NCBI GenBank assembly: GCA_028751875.1
Contig: CM054140.1
Coordinates: 25,336,646 to 25,400,645 of the forward strand
Length of the DNA: 64,000 nucleotides
Reading direction: 5' to 3'
DNA from: Rapana venosa
Taxonomy: Eukaryota; Mollusca; Gastropoda; Neogastropoda; Muricidae
A program made the position numbers and the translations under genes. Shown here in pieces: positions 1-11,900 of the stretch. The first letter of the stretch is position 1. The number at the start of each line of letters is the position of its first letter. Below the pieces are notes generated by a model. The model did not search any database and was not told the DNA's origin. It saw only the letters and a list, made by a program, of their open reading frames with translations.

Positions 1-3000
1 TGGGCGCAGATGAGGGGAGTTCTTCAGGTTGTAGGCAAAGTCTGGCCTCTTCAGCAGCCAGGGACTGTCCTTGGAGGTGTGGTTCAACACCAGGTCGGTC
101 ATCGACATGACACGCCATTCATTGTGCATTTTTTTCACCAGCTGATCCAGGTCTGCCAATGTCCGTTGTCTGCAATCACATCCACACACACAGCAGTGTG
201 AAATGCTACATATAAACCTTTTGCAAAAGTTTTCTAAAATTTTTAATGATTTCCATCCCCAAAGTCGAAATGGAGCTACCTTAATGGTAGGTAAAAACGG
301 TCGCATACACAAACTCTCACCATTGGTAAACTCGACACTCTAGCCAAAGAAGAACAAAAACAAAGACAAAAAATAAGAATTTCTAAGTCAATGTTCATTT
401 GTAATACATTCATACACAGATGGTTATTCAGTAGTAAACACAGAAGATGGTGATAATGATTACCAAAAGGTTCAATAATGATTACCCCCAAAAAAGTTCA
501 AAACAATTTTTGTCTTTTTCATGTGTGTTTTGATTTTCACTTTTACTGGATTTTTTGCCATCATGTGCTGACATTTTTTCTACTTTCACTTGGTATACAG
601 ACAAACAATTGGCTTTTAAGTGCTTCACAAGACCTTGGAACATTACTGTGTGATCAATATCAACTCATTTTACCCAGTGGATTAGGAGGTGGATACTGCT
701 TGCCTTGTAGAGTAAGCATACCTACATTTTGTTTGTAACATTTTTCTGTATTCACTACTACCACTAAAACATTCTGAAAAAAATATCATTAAAACATTCT
801 ATAAAAAAAAAAACACCCAAACAAACAAAAGCATCCATCACAAAGTGTTTATTACTTACAAAAGAAGACATAATAAACTTTTTAATCATAAATAATTTGC
901 ATGCTTTTATCATTTTCTGTTGGTGTCTGTTAAATTAGGCAGGCAGGCCAAAATAGCCCGTCACAGTATAATTAACTAGTTAGTTTCATAGTGACTCTAA
1001 AGAATTAACAAGGCAGACCATAAAAACTACACGACTGAATGAAAATCAGAAGAAGAAAAAAAGGGGGGGACTAGGCCTTTAATCCAAGTACACATCTTGA
1101 AATCACTGAACTTGAATCTAGGTGGAACCTGAAGGATGAAAAGTAATGGAAGCCAAACAGAATGAAACAGCGAAAGTTAAAACCCTCTCCACAATTTGCA
1201 TTTGGATGGTATACTTATCTACCTCGTCAAATTATTGTAGTAGTCCCAACCTTGTATGCTGCATACATTGTAGGGGCTAAAAATCCAGCTTAGGTGACTA
1301 CCCAAATAAACCGACCAACCAACCAACAATAGAACAGACCCCATCCACACCCACCTCCAAAACCAAAACAACAACAAAATCCCCGTGAACAGATACAACC
1401 AAAAAGCTAGGTTAACTTACTGTGATCCAGGTGGGGAGTAGGCAGGGCTGAGCACATGTTGGTTGCGGATGGAGTAGGCAGAGTTGGATATCCCAAGCTC
1501 CTGAATAGGGGTGAAGTGGATCATGTTGTAGCCGGTCTCTCGGGCCACAGCCAGTTTGCTCTCCCACGAGTCGAAAGGTCCCAGCAGTTTGGTGATGACC
1601 GTCTGCACCTGCAGGCAATCCATGGTGATCTCCACATTCTCCTTGGGCCCCATGTCCAGGGTGGGGTCCACCAAGAAGTAGCCCTGCCCATTGGCCTTGC
1701 TGATGCTCACACTGCAACAACCAACCCAACCCGTCACACTTCTTGAGGGGAACAAGGAAAGAATGAGCGTTTAACTTACAGAACATAATGACTGAATAAA
1801 CGTGTAGTCTGCAGAAGGCATACAAATCTCCACACCATTATTGGCGTGATAGCAGTGCTCAGCAAAATCACTGCCACAAATCTGTTCTTTCCTCAAAAGA
1901 AGGAAAAGAATGACAAAATTCAACAGATATTAAAACAAAATAGCTTTATAAAAAAACCTATATGCTTCAAAAACAAACAGCACGACACAAGAGAATAAAC
2001 CCTTTAGAAAGGACAACCCCAGATTTCATACCAAAAGGAAAAAGATAAAGTTAAAGGTGTCCCATCACCTATGTGGTCATTGGGGAGCAAGGCGTCAGAG
2101 ACCTCAGCTTCTCTAGGAGCCAACATATTGAGGGTGGCTCCCATCTGCTCTCCCTCGCTGCTTTACCTTCCCAGACCCTAAAGAGGCAGGTACCCATTTA
2201 CAACTGGGGGAACTGTACTGAAGCCAAAGCACGCAAATGGTCGCCCATCCCTATTTCTCATCTTTTTTGTTCTTTCTTGGCCAGAGCTCTGAGGTTAAAA
2301 TTGTGAGATTTTGCAACAGCAACAATTTTTCCCACAATAAAGGTAGCCGCATTGCAACTTCAGGGATGGTGTCTAAACACAGCATCAGTGTGTGCACGTT
2401 TTTAAAATCTTGTAATCCATTCATACAGGCATCAAATGGCCTCCTCTTCCAAAAGGCGTAATGCGTTTTTAACCGGTACACAAGATGTTTTGCGTGAATT
2501 CACATATATGGGGCCTCGGTTTATAGTCTCATCTGAAGACTTTTGGGGGAGTGGAGTCAGTACTGATGTTGACTCCAGGGTAAAATTCTCTAAGACAGGC
2601 TCCTCCATGGTGGCTAGATCCTAGGCACCACACTGACAGAGCTGTACAGTGTGCACAGCACTAACCCTGGTTTTAAAGTACAGATAATTTGTGTATGTGC
2701 GTGCATGCGTGTGTGCGCATGCATGAATACGTGCATATGTGTGTGAGTGTGTCTCAGACACATATGCACGTAAGCATGTATACACACGCATGCACGCATA
2801 TACACAGATTATCTGTAATTTTAAACAAGGATTGTTTTGTGTGTGTGTGTGTGTGTGTGTATGTGTGTGTGTGTGTGTGTGTGTATGTGTGTGTGTGTGT
2901 GTGCACGCGTGTGCATGCATGCGTGCGTGTATATGTGAGTGTGTGTGTGTGTGTACAGCCAGCTATGTTAATGACTATAAATGCATCATTATTTTGTACT

Positions 3001-5948
3001 GCCTTGGCTAGAACTCAGAGGTTCCTTAATGGTGAGATTTTGTGTACGCAATCATTTGTACTCATCATTAAGGTAGCTGCATTCTGACATCAGGGGTGGT
3101 GTCTTACCATCTGTGGGCATGCTTTTTTATAAAGATATGTGGTCATCTGGTCCCACTGGATCAAAACGGCCTACTCTTTTGAAAGGTGAACAGGTTTTTT
3201 AACATGTGCGCAAGATGTTCTGCATGCATTCACATAGACGGCCTCAGTTTATAATATAGGCTCTCATTCGAAGGACTTTTGGGGGAGTACAGTAAGTACT
3301 GATATGAACTCCAGGTGAAAATCCCCTAAAATGGGCGCCCACATGGTGGCTTGACCCCAGGATGTCAAAATCATGAGTGCAAAGCTCTAACCACTTAGCT
3401 TTCCTGCCCTCTTACTATATCATATAAATCAAAAGTTTTTCTACCCAAACTGGGGGGTTGGAGTACCAATTTAACTAACTTACTTCAGGCCAGAACACGC
3501 TAAACATAAACACCATCAAAACCCTTACCTCTCATCAATGGTGTAAAAGTAGTTGAAGGAGCCGGATCTGACCATTTTGATATCCGCATACACGTCTGTG
3601 AGATCGGACCGCATTCCTGTGGGACAATGCCATTCTAGCTCACGGTAGGTGTGACGATCATAGGGCGTGTTCTCATCTGGGGGGTGGTTGCAGAAGAGCC
3701 GGACCACAGAGGAATGGAGGGATGGCCCCAGGAGAAACCTCAGCACATATCCTGAATAATGAAAGCACACATGGCAAAACAACCAGTTAGATTACAGCAG
3801 TAGATTACAGCAATCTCTAATGAATAATACACGAATGCATGCATGCACACACTCGCACACACACATACACACACTGATGAATATGAAGGTGATCACATTT
3901 ACATAGCAACCGATGGTATAGGAGTAACATGACATATAATCAATAACCCCTAACTGAAAGCTGGAAGTAAATACTATTTTAACATTTAACAAGAGGACAC
4001 TTAGTTAAAGACTTGGGCAGAAAGAGAAGACAGTAGAAAGAGGCTAGTCAAACTGAGGTTGTGCTCTAGAATCAGTAAAACTACTTCTGAGAAGGTGGTG
4101 GGGGGGGGGGGGGGGGGGGGGGTTGTTCCAAAAGATTGGTAATGGCTTAAAATGGCTTGGGGGGAGAGGAAGGGGGGGGGGGGGGGTAGGAAGAGGTGGC
4201 ATATGTTCTCTTTTCTTAAAATAAAACGTTAGTAGGACTTTACAAAAAACAAACCCAACATCACCAACTACATACCATGCAGCTGGGGCTTAGAGACTCA
4301 TGAAAAGTTTCACCGTGAAATGGTCTTTAATTAAAATATAGTTTTGAATTGACAAGAGAGGGAATTCTTTTTCCCTTTTGTGTTTCTCAACTCTTAATTA
4401 CATCCACAAAAGAGATGAGAGATCTTTTGTTTAACACACCTCAGCTGCAAAATACAAGAATCTATCCCACAAAACAAGTGTTAGACACACAAAAAAAACC
4501 CACCAACTTCCAAAGGACAAAAACGAAATACCCATCTCAGTCCCAAGTTCCTTAACAAACTACATGTAATACTTTCAGATTCAGGTACCAGTTTGACCAA
4601 CTGAAATTAAGTTGTGTCATACAGTTCTTCAAACATCTGCTAAATGCATTCTTTTGGCAAGTGTCTGTTCACATCATGTGGCCATTGGAACATTGCCTAT
4701 GCTGTGATTTGGCAAAATGGAAAAACTGATCAGAAAGTACCTAGACTACAGATAAATGCTTTTACATGGTCTACTGGCAATGAGGACCGGATAGCTCAGT
4801 GGTCGGAGCACTCGCCAAGGTTAAGCAGCATCGAGCATAATTACCAGTTGGATGGGTGACCATTTGCACGCCTTGGTTTCAGTCCAGTCCCTCAGTTCAC
4901 CCAGATCTAAATGGGTACCTGCCTCTTTAGGGTCAGGGAAGGTAAAGTAGCGAGGGAGAAGAGATGGGCGCCGCCCTCAATATGCTGGCCCCTAGAGGTC
5001 TCTAATGCCTCGCTCCCCTACGACCTTATAGGTCATGGGACATATTTACCTTTTACTTTTACAGGCAATGAGCACACATGAAGGACAATATCTCCATTCC
5101 CCCCCCCCCCCCCCCCCCCCCCCCCCAAAGCATTAGTTTACAGAATGGTGACATTTTGAAATATAAAACTGTTTACCCACTAGTGACCATTAAGGTAGCC
5201 ACATTCCAACTTTGAGGATGATGTCTAAACAGGATACCAGTGTCATCTGTTCCTACCAGTACACAATGGCCTATTCTTCCAAAAGGTGGAATGGGTTTTA
5301 ACATGTGTGCAAGGTTTCTAAAAGCAGACAAGTAAAAAACACAACGACCAAGTGTTTGGCAGAGCAAATTTTTTGGTTTATTGAAAACCTTCTCCATGCG
5401 AAAAGATTGGCCAACAGTGCAAGATTTCTGTCATTTCACACACAGGACCTAGATTTGAAAAAGTTTCATCTGAAGGACTTTCCAGGTACTGGAGTCAGTA
5501 TTCACGTTAACTCCTGGGGGAACAAATCCCCTCAAATGGGTGTGCGGTGGCTCAGATTGCAAGCGCAACAATCTAACCACTAGGCTATCCCACCCCCTAA
5601 CAGTTCTGTCTACAGTTTTTGTCACAAATCATTTTCAGCAGTGTGTACTCAAATCAGAATGTTAAACCAGTCCTTTTTTTCCCCCAGTGATGTATGTACT
5701 AAAACGAAGAGACAAGACCCACCTTTTTCCAATCTGTACACGGTGTCTTCCTTGTTGTCCCCATAGTTCAGGTGATGAACACGGACCTGGTGATGAGGCA
5801 TCTCGTAGCGATCTCTGCAAGCAAGTACACAGATGATACCAGTCATTTACTGATGTAATGTAATTATAGATTATGCTTTCTCTGAGCGTGTGTGTGTGTG
5901 TTAGCCCACAACTTTCATACTGCATGTGTGCATGCATGCATGCATGCA

Positions 5949-5979
<31 letters not shown>

Positions 5980-8900
5980 ATGTGTTTTTGTGCGTGTTAT
6001 CCTTCAACTCTCATACTCTGCTTCAAACAGTCTTCCCAAACAGTTGGCTGCTACTACGAAAAACAAACTTCCAACTCACACTCATGAAAAAGAGCATTGG
6101 TCAATTTATCTTTCTTGCGAAATTTTACTCTCTCTCTCTCTCCTCATGCTGGAAGATGGCGGTTTTACAGGCATACAACCAGAGCTTATGCCTTTTCAAT
6201 GCCTTAAAGGTATGACGGATTTTGTTAAAAATTCGGGGAGTTGACAAGAATATGATCGGTTGAAATAAGCCTATATATGTCTTGATTTAGAAGCACCCAT
6301 GTCCACATTTGTAATGTTTTGGCAGTGACCACATATGTCATTAAGCTTTGCTTTGTTTTTGCTTTGCTATGTTTTGCTATGCTTTGTTTGATGCCATTCG
6401 GGGGACTGGAGGCCTGAAGAATATCTTGTTCACTGCTCTCTCTCTCTCATCTTCATGAATTATTGGACTTTATTACCCTGAAATGTGATTCCCTTGAAAA
6501 CTGCAGCAAAAGAAACAATCTGCTCTTCTTCGGAATCCAGAAGAACCAGGAATAAGAAAGCTGGGAGTATTGTGAGACTTAGACAAGACAGAACAGTGAT
6601 CAGGGAGGTGATGGGAATCAACAACGACTGGAGACAGACAAGTCAGAACAGTGATCAGGGAGGGGATGGGAATCAACGACGACTGGAGACAGACAAGTCA
6701 GAACAGTGATCAGGGAGGGGATGGGAATCAACAACGACTGGAGACTGAGACAAGTCAGAACAGTGATCAGGGAGGGGATGGGAATCAACGACGACTTCAT
6801 GATAGAGCTCACAGAACACAGACAGGCAATGCTACTGCTGTCAAATCTCTTTCCTATAATCAGAAAGACAAAATTTTGAGAAGTGCCTGGAATCAGGAGT
6901 CATCCGACAAGTTGTCAAATGTGTATATCAATTATCAGGGAGCATTTTTTAACCATGGTACAACAGAAATGCCAAGGACTGAGAGACAAAGCACAGGAAT
7001 TGTACAAGGCTGGTCAGAAACCCAACTCCACTTTGACAAACTGATCATCTGAGGAAGGAGTTTTTACAACATACGACATCAGCCAGAGCAAAGTGACACT
7101 TCTGAAGGAAAAAAACAGACCGTGTGGACAACAACAGAGACAGCACAGAAACAAATGAACGACAAACACGAAGAGCAACTGATCAGAGAGCAGCCCTCGA
7201 TGATGACAGCCATGACTGTTTACCAACTTCCCTCCGCCTGATTTCTGTAGATGTCATGATGAAGATGACGACTCCATGCCCTCTTTACAGCCAAAAACAT
7301 TTTGCTCCCAGTGTTGAGAGTACCTGCAGCTGTATGAATCAGGATCACTAAGGCCATCTGACTGGTCACCGCAGCACAACGCACGGGACAAACGGCGAAG
7401 CAGCACCTCTGTCATGTGTTTGGGTCAAGGAGCCCTGTCAACACACGCCACAGAGCGCGAGCGGTGTCAGCCACAGGGCCTGGGGAACTCCGCGTGCGCG
7501 CACACACACAAACGCACTTACTACAACAGAGGGTTAGACCAGTCCGCAGAGGCCAAAACAACAGCACAGTAGGGGCAGTAATATGAGAGGGCAGATAATA
7601 CTAAATAGGGGTGTGGCCAAACTGTTGAAAGCCCCGGAGAGATAAAAATATGTACCTGGAATTGCAATGGCTGGTTGCAAAAGCTGGACATCAAAGATGT
7701 AACCCAGTCTTATCTTTGCATTAGACTTTTTTTTGAATTCAGAGAAATATACTTATTCTGCATTTAATGATTATGACATACATATATCAAATCCAGTGAA
7801 ACTATCAAACAGTTACACTATAAATTCTGGTGGTGTGCTTGTTTTACATAAGATTTTGTCAACAGTTGTATGCAGAATGAAGACGAGATAAAAACATACG
7901 GTAGTTCTAGAAATAGATAAATTGCTATTTAACAATGAGAAAAATGTCTGTCTGGTCTGTCTGTACATCCACCCAAATGACAGTAAATATTGGTACACAG
8001 CTGACAACAGTTATAGAATAGAGGTGCTGGTGCAGTGTATTGTGGATCTGCATGAAATGACAAGGGACTTTTCTCTAATTATAATTGGTGACCTGAATGC
8101 ACAAACAGGTGGTATGAATTGAATGCTTTGCCTACAAGTGTGGATGTGGACGAGGAAATCTGGAACCATGGAGGTATGGGTGAAGGAACAGACACGTCAT
8201 TTGAAAGAAAACCTGATGACAATGAAGCAAATGCTTTTGAAAAAGAACTGTTGAATGTGTGTTCTATATTTCCTTGTGTGGCGTTAAATGGTTTGTGTCA
8301 GTTTGGTTTTGATGAGTCAAAGACATTTAATTCACCCACTGGGGGAAGAACTACGGATTATATCATTCTGTCTAGAGAACTGTGCGTTACTGATTTGGTT
8401 CACTCTTTGAATATTGACTATTGTTGCTTTTATTGATTCACCACGTTTTCCTGTTACGCTGACATCAAATATAAATGAAAAGGTTTCCTGTACTATAAGT
8501 GCTGGCAAAAAAAAAAGGTCAATAATCTGATCTGGGATAACATTAAGGAGGGTAGGATATTTTATTTATCCACTCTTTATTCATATGTAATCACTAATGC
8601 AGCATATGCGTATGTATGCATGCTTTGGAAGATGAGAAGCATTTCATAATGAGTTGTGTTCTTTACAGTGATTTAGGACATAATCTAGACTCTATTAAGC
8701 AAACATAATGTGAATTTGCTGAAGTATGGTTCTGTTTCAACTGTTCACCTCCCTCTCTCCCTCCCCCCCCCTCCCCCCCCCCCCCCCCACCCCACACAGT
8801 AAAAGCAGCATGGGCACACATCTTGGCAAAGAGAGGGGGAATACATCCTGGTTCAAAAGGATTAGGAGGAGTGTTTGATAAGGCCTACTGCACACAAGCC

Positions 8901-11900
8901 ATAACGGATGTCCGGGGTGACCAAAGATTTAGCACTGTCCGGGGTGACCAAAGATTTAGCACTGCCAGCCGATTACTGTCAAACCTTTCCCACCTACAAT
9001 GGGACAAATTTTTATTAACTAAGCAGCTCTCTTCCTAGAACGTTATATGCAATTAAAATAAGGGCCAAATCATAGTCAAGACACTAACAAGAACTCTTTT
9101 TTTTTAACTCCTGGAACAACGACAAGGCTTTGCAAACAAAACCGACAAATCATTTTTCCCCATTCTTTGGCTACATCTCCAAGGTTTACTAACGGGGAGA
9201 ATTTTTGTGACCCTTAACCCATCATTAAGGCAGCCGCATTCCAACTTCCAAGATTGTATCTAAGCACGACACTAGTGTCCATGTGGGTTTTCTTTTTTTA
9301 TCTTGTCATTCTTTCCTACAAGTACGCACTGGCCTACTCTTCAGAAAGGCGGAGCACGTTTTTAACATGTATGCAAGATGTTCTGCAAGTGTTGGCACAC
9401 GGGACCTTGGTTTGTAGACTAATTCAAAGGGCTGTTGGTGGAGTGAAGTCAGTACTGACGTTAACTCCAGGGGAAAATCCCTTTAAAATGGGTACTTCGA
9501 AGGTGGTTCAAACCCAGGTTGTCAGATTACAAGCACAACGCTCTTTAACCACTAGGCTATCCCACACCCCACTGTCCTTGTTAAGGACAATGTTGCCCAA
9601 CCAGAAAATGAAAAAAAGTTGGGGGGGGGGGGGGGGGGTTCCCACAAATGAAAAGAATTTGTTGAAGTCAAGTCACATCACACTTAAGGACAAGAACACC
9701 TGTAGGCAAACAACAAAACACTCACCATCTCTTACAAAGGACAAATTTATGTGACATATCCAAAAATTGTCTACTTCATGAAGCTATCATACTGTGCAGA
9801 GCAGATAATAACTGTACAACTCTCAGAAGAAAAAATAGAGAAACAAAGAGAACAAAAATAATATTAATGTCAGTTCTACGGCTCATTTTCAGTGGACTCA
9901 AAATGCCGTTGTAAAAGTAAATCAATTACAAAAACTTTTGTCATGTTTTGAATCAGGAGGAATCTGTGAACACTGTAAAACTTAGTTAATTAACTGTGTG
10001 GCTAGCCATACTGAGAAACCAACCACTGCTGTAGTCCAAATAATCCAAGATAGTTACAAGAATCATGGAGTCTGTGATTTGATTTTCAAATACTATTCTC
10101 CAGTTTTATTGCTGCTTGACGAGAGTCCATTTTCTCCTGATCACACACTTCCTTACAGCTCTTCTTTTGTTATCTTTAGTTTCAGAGGTGATATACTCAA
10201 CCCCAGGTCTAACTGAAAATTGTCCAAATACATATGCTTACCTATAAGTGTGGAAACATACATGTACAAACCTGTCTAAGGGATGCTTTATAACGCTTTG
10301 TAACTTGAAGGAGGGGGGGGGGGGGGGGTCAGAACAGCCTATTGGTTAGAGCATTGTTCTCGTGATCTGACAGCCTGGGTTTGAGACATCACCACAGCAC
10401 CTCTTCAAGGGGACTTTTTCCCTGGAGTTAACATCAATATGAACTCCACTCCCCCAAAAGTCCTTCAGATCAGACTATAATTAGGCAAGTACCATGTGTA
10501 TGAACGTATGCAGAACAACTTTTCGCACATGTTAAAACTAGTTCTGCCTTGTGGAAAAGTAGGCCACTGTATGCTGGTAAAAATGAATGACATTATTTCA
10601 AAAATGCTCTACCTTACTAGTGGGCAAAAACAGTCACATACTCCAAACTCGCCATTGGCAAACCCTGCAGCTCTAGCCAAGGAACAAAAAGGAAGAATAC
10701 AAAATATCTCCCCCCAGCCCCAGCCCCCACCCACAAAAAAAACCAGCCTGGTAGCTTATGGTGTCAAATGAATGTCACAAACATGACAGCTCAGCTCCAT
10801 TGGACTCTTGGTTTATACTTAAAATACACCACAAACTTTTTCCATGGTTTTTTAATGTAACTAAACTTTGAAAATCAATTATTTGGGGCCAACTTGTCAG
10901 TTACCTGAATATTCCTGTAAATTCTAGATATTATATCTATAATTGTGTTGCTCAACTAAGGATTTTCAAGCAACTTAATTCTACAAGAACTTTTCATTGG
11001 AAAAAAAATTTTAATTAAAAAACCAAAATTTTTTATTGGAACACAGCTATATTATGGCTGTACAATCAGTTAAAAACTAGATCTACAATTTAATAAATAA
11101 TAATTATAAAAATGTATGGAATTTATATAGCGCTGTATCTTGTAAAGCAACAAGTTAAAAACTAGATCTACAATTTCAAAAATAGAAATCAATTATATTT
11201 TTGGCCTTTATCATTTTCATAATATCCAAAAATAAAAGGCAAATTATCCCTCAGCCTTTTCAACCCCCTCTCCCTAAAAATAAATCACAGGTTTTAAGAT
11301 TGAAATGAACCTGTACTTACTTATAAATCACCATGATTATGCACTTAACCAACTTGGAAAAAAAAAGTCACGGATGATGAATGGCATTCAAAAAAATTGA
11401 GACAGCACATACTGCATACTACCCCAATACACACTGACAGTGAGAGCTTCTCTTGAAAAACTATGTGCAGTTTTCAGTTTTAAAATGTTAATGTGACATA
11501 TGCCTAATCACTGAAACTCAATTGTACCACATGACTCTACTTTTTGCTGAATAATCTTACACATACAGAGAGAGCATAAATCTGGTGGTGGTGGTGGTGG
11601 TGGTGTGTGTGTGTGTGTGTGTGAGTCTTTGGGGGGAAGGGATTAACCAAATAATGCCTCAATAAACAAAAAGTGTTTTCTGTCAGCAAGACGAAGATAA
11701 CCCTCAAAGAAGGACGTTGCATGCCAAATTTGACACTGTAGACCAATACTCTTCTTCCACATCGGATCCGAGTTGTATGATATATACTTCACTTTATTAC
11801 AAATAACACTACACATGTGGGGTGCTCCTTAACTGACACTGCACACAGGCGCCAGGTGTAAACATTTTCGTGCGGGGAAAGCTGGACTCCTTGAAGGGCA

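Noticed and set aside
2614..3087. Overlapping frames rich in His/Thr or Val/Cys
   Set aside because: They are translations of the GT microsatellite; the same occurs near 15.4, 16.0, 20.3, 45.8, 48.0, 52.4, 55.1 and 60.2 kb.
4786..4830. A functional tRNA gene at the A-box-like stretch
   Set aside because: No cloverleaf can be completed; the sequence passes straight into 5S-like and SINE body sequence.
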